DNA from: JAHEJN01 sp963787285 | Lineage (GTDB): Bacteria; Actinomycetota; Acidimicrobiia; Acidimicrobiales; JAHEJN01 | Assembly: GCA_963787285.1 (NCBI GenBank) | Contig: CAWBCM010000009.1 | Coordinates: forward strand, 62,001-126,000 | Direction of reading: 5' to 3' | DNA: 64,000 nt | Shown here: piece after piece, positions 52,725 to 61,547 of the stretch | Layout: each line of letters opens with the position of its first letter | Position numbering within the stretch: the stretch's first letter is position 1 | The notes under the pieces: generated by a model | Database searches by the model: none | The model's input: only the letters and a program-made list of their open reading frames with translations | Told to the model about the DNA's origin: nothing | Made by a program: the position numbers and the translations under genes

Positions 52725-53918
52725 CTAGGGCCCGAACAAATCCAGCGTCACGGCCTGCACCATGTCGTCGTCGTCGACGAAGAAGTCGACCGTCCACCAC
52801 TCGAGGCAGCTCGTGGCCACCTCGGGCTGGATGCTCACCCGTCGCAGCTCCTCGAATCCAGCCGGCGCAGGCACCGGCGGGGCCGCGCACCGGGCGTGGG
52901 CACCGACGGTCACCACCACCGGCTCGGCCACGACGTCGAGCGCCGAGAACGGGCCGGCATACCCGTCGTACTCCGCAACGTCGAGCGACCACCGGCCCGG
53001 ATCGGCGAAATCGGCAGGCGTGAGCGTGGTCAGGATCTGATCACCCAGACCGATCGCCGTCCCGTCGGCGAAGGGCAGGTTCGCGGCCGTGGTCTCGGTT
53101 GGTGCGGTGGCGTGGGCCAGGAACGAGGAGGCCAGTGCCTCATCGGCGGCCGTCGGCACGACGGTGTCGGCCTGGCGGTCGAGGATCAACCGCTGCCCGT
53201 CGAAACGACCGACCAGCTGAACGAACTCATCGGTCCATCTCACTCCCTCCGCCTCCTGCAGATCGGTATCGAGACCGGCCGGGTTGGCGATCACCACCCA
53301 CATGCCCCCGCATTGCGGAGGGAACGACTCCATCGCCACCTCGCAGAGCCGGGCGGAGGTCCGGTCCCACAGAACGAAACCGGTGAATGTCCCGTCGCGA
53401 GCGCCCTCGCCGTCGAACAGCTCGCCGACACCGATGTCGTCGACGGGTGCGGGCGTCGGCGCGGTGGCGGTCGATGTGGTCGGGGGCTCCTCGGTACTGC
53501 GCGTCCACGGCACGTCGTCGACACTCACGATCAGCTCGACGATTCGTTCGGGAACCGGCGGATCGTCGAAGGGACGGAGGTACTCCAGTCGGAGAATGCC
53601 CGCACCGGCTCGCGTGGCCTCGAAGACGAAAATCTGCGTTCCGGGTGCGCCGACGAGATCGGTCTCCGGTTCGTCGTAGGTGGACGACACAACCGTCACC
53701 ACATCGGACGCCGACTCGGGATCGACGACCCATTCGAATCCCGTGGTGACATTCGACTCGAGCCGGACCTCGAAGCGATCGCCCGAAGCGACGAGAACGG
53801 TCTTGCCGCTGTCGGCGTCGCCGAGCACGATGCGGTCCGAACCTCCGCCGCACCCCGCCAGAGCCAGACTCAACGCGATCGTGAGCAGGCTCCATGCCAG
53901 CGTTCTCGCCGTCACCAT
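52725..53918 (-). CDS. secreted lipoprotein with chagasin-like (I42) protease-inhibitor domain
   Basis: 397-aa exported lipoprotein: signal peptide with lipobox LALAGCGGG at about residues 18-26. Residues 30-130 match the chagasin/I42 cysteine-protease-inhibitor fold: first loop SNVTTGFEW (family NPTTGxxW), second loop AGAGILRLEY (GxGxxxL), third loop LRPFDD (family RPW). After a Thr/Pro linker comes a second unrecognised domain, about 230 residues with four cysteines (ARLCEVAMESFPPQCGG; ARCAAPP; SCLEWW). ATG 53918 has GAGGAGG upstream. Target protease unknown. Confidence 0.8.
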   Translation of the reverse strand: MVTARTLAWSLLTIALSLALAGCGGGSDRIVLGDADSGKTVLVASGDRFEVRLESNVTTGFEWVVDPESASDVVTVVSSTYDEPETDLVGAPGTQIFVFEATRAGAGILRLEYLRPFDDPPVPERIVELIVSVDDVPWTRSTEEPPTTSTATAPTPAPVDDIGVGELFDGEGARDGTFTGFVLWDRTSARLCEVAMESFPPQCGGMWVVIANPAGLDTDLQEAEGVRWTDEFVQLVGRFDGQRLILDRQADTVVPTAADEALASSFLAHATAPTETTAANLPFADGTAIGLGDQILTTLTPADFADPGRWSLDVAEYDGYAGPFSALDVVAEPVVVTVGAHARCAAPPVPAPAGFEELRRVSIQPEVATSCLEWWTVDFFVDDDDMVQAVTLDLFGP

Positions 53919-53950
53919 CACGCCTCCTCTCTCGTGGAGGGCCGCCGCCG

Positions 53951-54331
53951 TCACACCACCCGATGGGGATACTCACGCAGACGCAGCGCGGCGGTGTCGT
54001 CGAAGGCTGCCTTGGTCGCCGCTCGGACGAACTCCTCCTTCTCCCGCTGCCAGTGCTCCTCACACGTCGCGGTGAGCTGGAAACGCGTCAGCTTGAGGAC
54101 GATCTCCTTGTCGCCGATGGTCTCGATCCATTCGGTGGGTACCAAGAGGTCGATGTCGGGCCGGATGTGGAGCATCTCGAGGGTCTCCTCGACGAAACCT
54201 CCACCGAGAACGAACCATTCGTCGCCGTTCTCGTCGAACTCGATGTCGACGACGTTCCCGACGGTGAACCCGTCGGCATCGCGGACCTTCTTCTTCTTGA
54301 GCTCACTGAAACTGGTGTTCAGAACCTGCAT
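53951..54331 (-). CDS. PRC-barrel-like domain protein
   Basis: 126-aa soluble protein. Residues 8-85 (FSELKKKKVRDADGFTVGNVVDIEFDENGDEWFVLGG and LLVPTEWIETIGDKEIVLKL) have the strand pattern of a PRC barrel, and the helical tail is charged. Such stand-alone barrels are common in actinomycetes; role unknown. GAAGGTGAAG upstream of ATG 54331. Thirty-two bases upstream of the lipoprotein gene on the same strand. Confidence 0.72.
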   Translation of the reverse strand: MQVLNTSFSELKKKKVRDADGFTVGNVVDIEFDENGDEWFVLGGGFVEETLEMLHIRPDIDLLVPTEWIETIGDKEIVLKLTRFQLTATCEEHWQREKEEFVRAATKAAFDDTAALRLREYPHRVV

Positions 54332-54447
54332 GTCTTCACCTTCGATGCGCTGGCGCGCCAGGATTTCCAGGCTCCTGACCTCTCGCCTTCAGCTTGCACC
54401 CCGAAGCGGTGGAACACCAGGGTCGAAGGTCTCCTCGGCCACCGAGC

Positions 54448-56772
54448 TCAACACCGGTCGGCCCATCGCTCGACCTCGGCGCTCACCACCAACCCCTGCT
54501 CGACCTCGAAGCTCCGAGCCGGAACCTCACCGCAGGCCGCGGTGCGCTCGACTTTGTCCCAGTCACCTCTGGTGAAGGTGTACTCCGAAGTTGTGCCCGC
54601 CGGAAGCAACATGGTCACCTTCAACCTTGTCCCATCTTCGGCTTCCGGGAGGGCGAGAACCGACCACGGGCTCCAGACGGGGATCTCCGCGCCGAACGCG
54701 CCGGGGACGAACACCTCACCCGAGCCCTCGGGCACCCGGACCTCGATCGTCACCTCGACGAGGTCGAGGGAGCTGCCGTCGACGAGGGGCAGGTCGGCAC
54801 ACGGGGAGCTCGCGGCGGCAACCCATCGATCGCCGGGCACGCGCAACCATCTCGGATCCGGGGCGTACCGGGCTTCTGCCAGCGCCACCACGGCCTCGGT
54901 ACCGGCCAGGGCCGGCGCGTCGTCGCGAGGCGCGACCCTGAGTGGACCTCCCTCGACCACGCACGCGCCGCCACCGTCGGACGCGGAGATGACCTCGATC
55001 TCCCGCCAGCCGACCCACGAGGTGCTCTCCAGCGTCTCGATCCGAACGCTGACGACGTCGGAAAGGCCGGTCGCCAGCGTGGTGTCGAGCAGCATCTCGG
55101 GTGCGGTGAAGCGTCGCACATCGGCGACAAGGACCGTCGAGCCGTCGGTCCGTGTCGCCCATACTCGGTGATGGCTGATGCCCGGCGGCCACTGTTCGAC
55201 GCCCAGGCCGATCTCCCCGATGACCGACGGTGCCGCGAATTCGATCTCGATCCACTGGGGCGGGTAGTCGCCTGAGCCCCATGCTTCGAGCGAGTCGTCG
55301 ACGGCGTACGACGCGGGGCGCGACGACTCGGATCTCGACACCCGTGGTGTGATCCCTTTCGTGAGGTCGGTCGGCGCATCGGGTGGAACCACACAGGCGT
55401 CGGGCTGACGAGCGGGCGAGAAGGCATCGAGCAGCAGACCGTCGGCGTCGAGGAGGGCCCACGCCGGACCCTCCTGATCGTCGGGCCACACGTAGTATCC
55501 CCAGTTGAGCCACCCGTCCCATCCGGCAACACACGATTCGGCCATGAAGCGGTAGCCGCGGGCGGCCGCCGCCCGCGCCGACGGCACCGTCGCCTTGCCG
55601 GAGCCGGTCTCGCCCATGAGCACCGGCTTCTCGTCGTGACCCGCCATGCCGAAGTTCTCCGCGTGCTCGGGCACCGTGAGGTCGGTGTCGTAGTAGGCGT
55701 GGAAGTCGAAGAAGTCGAGATCGGCCTCGCGGAGAAGTGGCTCCGTGTCGACGTACCAGTCGCCTCCGATGTAGGTGGGGTTCGGGAACTGCGGGGTGAA
55801 GAACCCCATGGTCACCAGCGTCTCGGGGTCGTACTCGTCGATCACCCGTCGGATGCGATCGACGAAGTACACGACCCCGTCGATCACCATGGCACGCCGT
55901 TGTTCCGAGTCGGCCATGTCGTAAGTGCGCCCGTTCGCCGTGTCCACCGGTCCCGACGCGAGCGACAGGGGTTCGAACTGCTTGAACAGCCAGAACTCGT
56001 TGGTCAGTTGCCAGCCCAGGAGCACCTCGAACGGCGCCTCCCGATCGACGAGCCCGGAGAGGAGATCGTCCCAGAACACGGCCTTGGCCTCGACTCCCCC
56101 GGTGTGGAGCCAGTCGGCGTTCTCGCGACGCGTGAACCCGCGGTGGCCGGCCTCGAAGTGCGAGTCGAACACGTCCCAGTAGCCACCGGTATCGGGGAGG
56201 GAGTTGGCCGTCATCACCAGCCAGATGCCCTCCTCGCCAGCGATGTGCATGACCTCGACGATGTTGTCGAGGTAGGCGGGATTGAGCCCGACTCCACCGG
56301 CCCGAGCCACACATTCCGCGTACGGTCCACAGGTGTCGATGAAGATCCGAGCCGTGTTGTAGCCGTGGGCCGACAGGTTTCGGAATGCCTCTCGAACCCG
56401 GGCCGCATCGTAGGTGTCGGTGGCGAACACCCGGTCTTCGTATCCGCCGTCTGGTGTCCGTTGGAAGTCGACGTAGTTCACGCCCCGTGGGACGAACGTC
56501 GAGCCGCTCTCCTTGACGTAGAACTCGCCGACCCCGTCGACCACACGGGTGCCGATCCGATCGGCAATCGGCGCGGCCGGAATCGGCTCGACGGCCTCGA
56601 TCGGGGCGATGGGCTCGGCAGCATCGGCCGTCGGCTCGACCTCGACCTCGTTGTTCGCCTGCGGCTCGGCGGTGGGAGGGGCGACGAGCCCGGTGCTGGA
56701 CCCCGAACAGGCCGCGACAGCCAGAACCAAGGCCGCGACCACGGGCCGACTTGGCATTCGGTGCATGGCCAT
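54448..56772 (-). CDS. secreted GH5-like glycoside hydrolase lipoprotein with discoidin-type and C-terminal carbohydrate-binding-like domains
   Basis: 774-aa exported protein. Lipobox LAVAACSGSS after a 20-residue signal. TIM barrel about residues 85-445: FVPRGVNYVDFQ, HGYNTARIFIDTCG, acid/base Glu in GWQLTNEFWLF, FDFHAYYDTD, nucleophile Glu in PVLMGETGSGK, GWDGWLNWGYYVWPDD; this is the clan GH-A layout of cellulase/mannanase-like GH5 enzymes. A discoidin-like beta domain follows (about 470-610, PPQWIEIEFAAPSVIGEIGLGVEQW), and the last 110 residues with YTFTRGDWDKVERTA resemble a starch-binding-type beta sandwich. ATG 56772 is chosen; the substrate polysaccharide is unknown. Confidence 0.84.
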   Translation of the reverse strand: MAMHRMPSRPVVAALVLAVAACSGSSTGLVAPPTAEPQANNEVEVEPTADAAEPIAPIEAVEPIPAAPIADRIGTRVVDGVGEFYVKESGSTFVPRGVNYVDFQRTPDGGYEDRVFATDTYDAARVREAFRNLSAHGYNTARIFIDTCGPYAECVARAGGVGLNPAYLDNIVEVMHIAGEEGIWLVMTANSLPDTGGYWDVFDSHFEAGHRGFTRRENADWLHTGGVEAKAVFWDDLLSGLVDREAPFEVLLGWQLTNEFWLFKQFEPLSLASGPVDTANGRTYDMADSEQRRAMVIDGVVYFVDRIRRVIDEYDPETLVTMGFFTPQFPNPTYIGGDWYVDTEPLLREADLDFFDFHAYYDTDLTVPEHAENFGMAGHDEKPVLMGETGSGKATVPSARAAAARGYRFMAESCVAGWDGWLNWGYYVWPDDQEGPAWALLDADGLLLDAFSPARQPDACVVPPDAPTDLTKGITPRVSRSESSRPASYAVDDSLEAWGSGDYPPQWIEIEFAAPSVIGEIGLGVEQWPPGISHHRVWATRTDGSTVLVADVRRFTAPEMLLDTTLATGLSDVVSVRIETLESTSWVGWREIEVISASDGGGACVVEGGPLRVAPRDDAPALAGTEAVVALAEARYAPDPRWLRVPGDRWVAAASSPCADLPLVDGSSLDLVEVTIEVRVPEGSGEVFVPGAFGAEIPVWSPWSVLALPEAEDGTRLKVTMLLPAGTTSEYTFTRGDWDKVERTAACGEVPARSFEVEQGLVVSAEVERWADRC

Positions 56773-56876
56773 CGCCGCACCCCCGTTCCTCTCGTGGCTT
56801 CGAGCCAACTACGCCGCCGGACCCACGGCAAGCAGGGTCTCGGTGCTGTCAGCGATGGGCCACCGAAGGAAGGGTC

Positions 56877-58260
56877 TCAGGCCGAGGCGGGTATCAGCTC
56901 GGCCCACGCTCCGTAGCCGCCGAGGATGTCGGAGACGTCGCCGAAGCCGGCCTGGCGCAGGACGCTTGCGCCCACCGACGAGCGATAGCCGCCGGCACAG
57001 AAGACGACGGTCGGAGCATCGGGATCGAGCTCGTCGAGTCGCCCGGGGAGCTGGCCGACCGGAATGGCCGCGGCCCCCTCGATCGTCCCGAGGGCGATCT
57101 CGCCGGGGTTGCGGATGTCGATGAGCTGGAGGCCTTCGATGTCGGCCTTCACGTTCTCGAACTCGATGGCGGTCATCCGCGATGCCTGCCGCACCTTCTC
57201 GGGATGAGCGGCCATGACCTCGAGGGGTGACTCGAGATAGCCGACGACCCGATCGAACCCGATGCGGGCCAGCCGGTTCTTGGCCTCGATCTCGAAACCG
57301 TCGTCGGCGACGAGCACGATGTCGACGTCGGCGGGCACCACCGAGCCGGCGAACTCGGCGTAGCGACCGTTGAGTCCGACGTTGATGGAACCGACCAGAT
57401 GGCCGTGGGCGAACTCCTCGGGATCACGACCGTCGACCAGCATCGCTCCGGCCGGCCACGAGACGTTCGACGGTGGCCAGGTCGAGGGCCTCGGGACGGG
57501 CGGTCTCGTCGAGCAGCTCGCGGTCCTTGCGGTTCAGGATGGCGTCGTAGACGAAGTAGTCGGGAGCCGGGGGCTGGCCCTCGGTCACCAGATCGACGAA
57601 GGTCTCCTTGTCGGGCGCCAGCAGGGCGTAGTTGGTGAGCCGCTGCTCGCCCATCGTCGACCAGGTGTCGGTCGACAGGTTCTTGCCGCACGCCGATCCG
57701 GCCCCGTGGGCCGGGTAGACGCGGGTGGCGTCGGGCAGCGGGAGCAGCTTGTCGTGCAGGCTGTCGTAGAGCTTGTCGGCCAGCTCGTCTCGGGTGAAGC
57801 CGATCGAGGCCAGCAGGTCGGGGCGACCGACGTCGCCGATGAACAGCGTGTCGCCGGTGAGCACGCCGTAGGGGACGTCGTCACCGGCGTGTTCGTAGAC
57901 GACGATGCTCATCGACTCGGGCGTGTGCCCCGGGGTGTGCAGGAACTCGAGCTCGACCTCGCCGAGCGAGTGGCGCTCGCCGTCGGCCAGCTTGCGTGAG
58001 GGGAACTCGGTCTCGGCCACCGAGGAGTAGGCGATCTCGGCGCCGGTGGCCGCAGCCAGTTCGAGATGGCCCGAGAGGAAGTCGGCGTGGAAGTGGGTTT
58101 CGATCACCAGCTCGATCGTGAGTCCGGCGGCCTCGGCGTCGCGGACGTACTCGTCGATGTCGCGACGCGGATCGACCACCACCGCCCGCCCCGTGGTCTC
58201 GTCACCGATGAGATACGACGCCTGCGACAGACAGTCGAGGTAGTACTGCGTGAACTTCAT
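56877..58260 (-). CDS. cstB: CstB-like persulfide dioxygenase-rhodanese fusion; one frame break as read
   Basis: About 461-aa reactive-sulfur detoxification enzyme. N-terminal metallo-beta-lactamase/ETHE1-type domain: VIETHFHADFLSGHLELA (HxHxDH), FLHTPGHTPES, LTGDTLFIGDVGRPDL, YPAHGAGSACGKNLS. A rhodanese-like domain without active Cys follows (MLVDGRDPEEFAHGH), then an active rhodanese with VVFCAGGYRSS. Staphylococcal CstB has exactly this order and about this length. The frame breaks at 57445: one extra G in GGCCGGCC splits ATVERLVA from GAMLVDGRD. Start ATG 58260, downstream of a CstR/CsoR-type operator. Confidence 0.87.
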
Positions 58261-58291
58261 GGTCGAACCCTTTCTCCTGATATGTACGGAC

Positions 58292-58318
58292 ATTATACCC
58301 CCAGGGGTACCCTGTCAA
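58292..58318 (-). promoter_or_regulatory. promoter with embedded CsoR/CstR-type operator upstream of cstB-like gene
   Basis: On the minus strand TTGACA (58318-58313) and TATAAT (58297-58292) are separated by 15 bp. The palindromic ATACCCCCAGGGGTAC (58295-58310) fills the spacer and overlaps the -10 box. It shares 13 of 16 bases with the operator at 61258, next to the regulator gene. Confidence 0.75.
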
Positions 58319-58322
58319 ACGT

Positions 58323-58913
58323 CTACGCCGCCTGCTTGTTGAGGTCGGCCAGCACGCCGGCGATGTCGCAGTTGTCGGTGCGGTTGTACGGCAGCTTGGC
58401 GAGCACCGTTCCCATGGCACAGGTGTTCGAGATCGCGGAGAACGTCAGACCGGCGGCCACTCCCCCGGCCAGCCACTTGGCCCGAGGGACGACGGTGCTG
58501 GCGATGATTCCGGCCAACGCCATCGATCCGGCGACAAGGCGAACCTGGCGATCCATGGCCCACCGGTCGGTGTGACCGCGAACAACGTCGCCGCCGGCGT
58601 TCTCCCATGCCGCCATTCCGCCTTCGAGGATGTGCAGGGTGTCCTTGCCGGCAGCGGTGAGCTTCTGGTGGGCCTGCGTGGCGCGGCCACCCGATTGGCA
58701 GACGAGGACAACCGGATGCGCCACTTCGGCGAGGTCGCGGACGTGTTCGCCGAGCGTGTCGAGCGGGACGTTGTAGGACCCCGGGATGTGAACGGTCTCG
58801 AACTCTCCCCCGGTGCGGACGTCGAGGATCCGGATGTCGGGATCCTCGAGCCGGAGCTGGCGGAGCCGGCTCGTGTCGATGGTGTCGGTTGCGGGGATGG
58901 CCATGGTTGTCAT
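58323..58913 (-). CDS. rhodanese-DUF2892 membrane protein (YgaP-like)
   Basis: 196-aa sulfurtransferase. Rhodanese domain residues 10-110 with LDVRTGGEFETVHIPGSYNVPLDTL and active-site loop VLVCQSGGRATQAH (Cys persulfide). C-terminal DUF2892 with two short helices (MALAGIIASTVV, GVAAGLTFSAI) and CAMGTVLAKLPYNR. Homologue YgaP is a membrane-bound thiosulfate sulfurtransferase. GGAGG six bases before ATG 58913; start overlaps the carbonic anhydrase stop (ATGA). Confidence 0.88.
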   Translation of the reverse strand: MTTMAIPATDTIDTSRLRQLRLEDPDIRILDVRTGGEFETVHIPGSYNVPLDTLGEHVRDLAEVAHPVVLVCQSGGRATQAHQKLTAAGKDTLHILEGGMAAWENAGGDVVRGHTDRWAMDRQVRLVAGSMALAGIIASTVVPRAKWLAGGVAAGLTFSAISNTCAMGTVLAKLPYNRTDNCDIAGVLADLNKQAA

Positions 58914-59476
58914 AGTGCCTCCACTTTGGCTGATGGATGGGTGGAATTGCGAGCGATGATCTCGAGGTGGCCGGACCGCAGGTCGTGTACGGCACCGCGT
59001 AGGTCGATGCGTCCGGACCGGGCGGCGGCGCCGACCGGTCCAGGATGGCGTTGCAGGACCTCGATCGTGCGGGCCACGTTGAGGCGGACGATCTCGTCCA
59101 CGTCGGCGTCGGGTCGGCTGCGGGCGATGCCACAGATCGGCTCCACGATCGGCGCGAGATCGCCCGAGCACGCTCCCGCGACGGCGGCTTGGACCGCACC
59201 ACATCCGGTGTGGCCGAGAACGACGAGCAGGTCCACTCCGAGGTGGTCGACCGCGTAGTCGAGGCTGGCCAGCGCCGCGTCGCCCGCGGTGTTGCCGGCG
59301 ATGCGCACGACGAAGAGGGAGCCGGCGGGCTGGTCGAACACCACCGAGGGCGGCACTCGAGCGTCGGAGCAGGCGAGAATGGCTGCCAGCGGCTGGTGGA
59401 CCGGGATCGCTTCGGTCCGGGGGGTCTCGGCCCGGGCATGGGCCTGCACCAGCTGGTGCCAGCTGCGATCAGACAT
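58910..59476 (-). CDS. beta-class carbonic anhydrase
   Basis: 188-aa zinc enzyme interconverting CO2 and bicarbonate. Zn ligands and catalytic dyad in AILACSDARVPPS (Cys, Asp-Arg) and LGHTGCGAV (His, Cys); FVVRIAGNTAGDAALASLDYAVDHLGV is typical. Eight-base overlap with the SulP gene and ATGA overlap with the rhodanese gene place it firmly in the operon. Its presence beside SulP suggests bicarbonate-coupled transport or pH balance during sulfite/thiosulfate formation. Confidence 0.9.
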   Translation of the reverse strand: MSDRSWHQLVQAHARAETPRTEAIPVHQPLAAILACSDARVPPSVVFDQPAGSLFVVRIAGNTAGDAALASLDYAVDHLGVDLLVVLGHTGCGAVQAAVAGACSGDLAPIVEPICGIARSRPDADVDEIVRLNVARTIEVLQRHPGPVGAAARSGRIDLRGAVHDLRSGHLEIIARNSTHPSAKVEAL

Positions 59477-61218
59477 GGCTGTCGACCGTCGTTGTCGGTA
59501 GCCGCTCGTCGATGCCGTACCGACGCTGGTCGCGAGGCGCCGGTCGACGGGCGGCGATGGCTTCGACCGCGTCGTTGGTCGAGGTGTGGATCCGATCGCC
59601 GAGGCGGTCCCACAGGCCGCAGCGGCGCAGAACGTCACGCACCGGGCCCTTCACGTCGGTGAGGTGAATCGTGACGCCACGTTCGTCGATCTCGGTCAAG
59701 AGCTCCTGGAGCATCTCGGTACCGGTGACGTCGAGATCGTTGATGCCGGATGCATCGAGCACCAGCGAACGCGGCTCGGCGTCGATCTCCTCCACGTGGG
59801 AGAGGATCAGCTTCTTGACGTTCGCGGCGTTCACGAACGAGAGGGCCGCGTCGATGCGGACGATCCGCACCCCGTCGATCACCTGCGCCTCGGGGAAACG
59901 ATCGACGTTGCGGTAGCTGGTGGTGCCGTCGACGTGGCCGAGAACGGCGCTGTGGGGCAGTCGACATCCGGGCGAAGACCACCAGCATCGAGGCCACGAC
60001 CGCGACAAGGATTCCGAGCTCGATGCCGAGGGCGAGCGTGGCGAAGAAGGCGACCGAGAGCCCGATGAGATCGCTCTTCTTCACCTCGGCGATGTGACGC
60101 ATCTCGGCGACGTCGACCAGGCCGACGACGGCCATCACGATGATGGCCCCGAGGGCGGCGTTGGGCAGCGAAGCGAACAGCGGCGTCAAGAACGCAATCG
60201 TGGCCAGCACGACACCGGCGGTCACCAGTGAGGCGAGGGGCGTCCGGGCGCCGGCGGTGTCGTTCACCGCCGTGCGGGAGAACCCGCCGGTGACCGGATA
60301 GCCGCCGAAGAGGCCCGCGGCGACGTTGGCGGCTCCGAGCCCGATGAGCTCGCGGTTGGCGACGACCTCGTAGCGATGGCGGCGGGCATACACCTTGGCC
60401 ACCGCAATCGACTCCATGAAGCCGACGATGGTGATGACCACGGCCGTGGTGGCGAGGTTGCCGACCAGCGACCCGCCGAAGTCGGGAAAGCCGAAGGCGG
60501 GCAGCGAGTCGGGGATGTCGCCGACGACCTTCACGCCCCGGTCCTCGAGGTCGAACGCCTCCACGGCCAGGATCGATCCGACTACGACGACCAGCGCCGC
60601 CGGCACGCGCGGCGCGTACCGCTTCATGGCGAACAGCGCCAGCAGGGCGACCACGCCGAGGATCAGCGTCGTCGAGTTGGTGCCCGAGACCTTGTCGAAG
60701 AACTCGAGCACCGTCTCGTAGAAATGGTCCTTGCGTTCGGTCGAGATCCCGAAGAGGTGCTTGGCCTGCGAGAACCCGATGATGATGGCGGCGGCTGCGG
60801 TGAATCCGACCAGCACCGAGTGCGAGAGGAAGTTGACCAGAAAACCGAGTCGGCCGACGCCGAGCACGATGTGGACGACACCGACCATGAGCGCGAGGAG
60901 CGCCGCTGCGGCCAGATAGCCCGAGGTTCCCTCCTCGACCAGCGGCGCGAGGGCCGATGCCGTGAGCAGCGAGACGATGGCCACCGGGCCGACGGCGAGC
61001 TGGCGTGACGTGCCGAACAGCGCATAGATCACCACCGGAATGGTGGCGGCGTACAGGCCGACCTCGGGCGGTAGTCCGGCGAGGAGGGCGTAGGCCATGG
61101 CCTGGGGCACGAGCATCGCGCCGACGGTGAGGCCGGCCGCCAGGTCGCTGCGGAGATCGGTGCGCTCGTAGCGGGGCGCCCAGTCGAGGATGGGAAGCAA
61201 TCGGGCGAGAGGGCTCAT
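59469..61218 (-). CDS. SulP-family anion transporter with STAS domain; one frame break as read
   Basis: About 583-aa inorganic anion permease (sulfate, bicarbonate or related). DLAAGLTVGAMLVPQAMAYALLAGLPPEVGLYAATIPVVIYALFGTSRQLAVGPVAIVSLLTA is the classic SulP N-terminus; GAANVAAGLFGGYPVTGGFSRTAVNDTAGARTPLASLVTAG is the conserved middle. A C-terminal STAS domain (about residues 440-570) has SLVLDASGINDLDVTGTEMLQELLTEI. The frame breaks near 59960, between VVFARM and PHSAVLGHVDGT. ATG 61218 lies almost at the predicted transcription start. First gene of the SulP-carbonic anhydrase-rhodanese operon. Confidence 0.88.
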
Positions 61219-61225
61219 ATGACCG

Positions 61226-61273
61226 AATATACGTACATTTGATCCCATCGTCAACCCATACCCCTATGGGTAT
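61226..61273. promoter_or_regulatory. divergent promoter region with CsoR/CstR-type operator
   Basis: Minus strand: TTGACG (61254-61249), 17-bp spacer, TATATT (61231-61226), giving a transcription start near 61219, adjacent to the SulP ATG (leaderless). Plus strand: TATGCT at 61271-61276 would start transcription near the GTG of the regulator at 61283. The palindromic ATACCCCTATGGGTAT at 61258-61273 overlaps the plus-strand -10 and lies 4 bp behind the minus-strand -35. Confidence 0.72.
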
Positions 61274-61282
61274 GCTCGAACC

Positions 61283-61528
61283 GTGCAGTTCCCCACCGAG
61301 ACCTCCGCCGAGGCGATCGTCGCCCTCCGACGACTCGAAGGCCAGATCCGCGGTCTTCAACGCCTCGTCGACGAGCAGGCCGAGTGCCGCGACATCGTCA
61401 CCCAGCTCGCCGCAGCCAAGGGCGCGCTCGACCGTGTGGGGTTCCGACTGATGACGGCGGCGATCGGCAACGCCGACTCCGACACCGACCTCGACCAGCT
61501 CGAGAAGCTGTTCCTGAAGCTGAGCTGA
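61283..61528 (+). CDS. CsoR/CstR-family repressor with a single conserved cysteine
   Basis: 81-aa all-helical DUF156 repressor: ALRRLEGQIRGLQRLVDEQAECRDIVTQLAAAKGALDRVGFRLM. Copper-sensing CsoR uses Cys-His-Cys, and persulfide-sensing CstR uses two Cys. Here Cys35 is present, but the later positions are Ala (about 60 and 64), so neither ligand set is complete. The neighbours are sulfur enzymes, so persulfide sensing is likeliest, possibly between subunits or through one Cys. GTG start, no Shine-Dalgarno, predicted leaderless; likely autoregulated by the overlapping operator. Confidence 0.88.
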   Translation: MQFPTETSAEAIVALRRLEGQIRGLQRLVDEQAECRDIVTQLAAAKGALDRVGFRLMTAAIGNADSDTDLDQLEKLFLKLS

Positions 61529-61547
61529 CCGCGAGCGGGCTCCGGGC

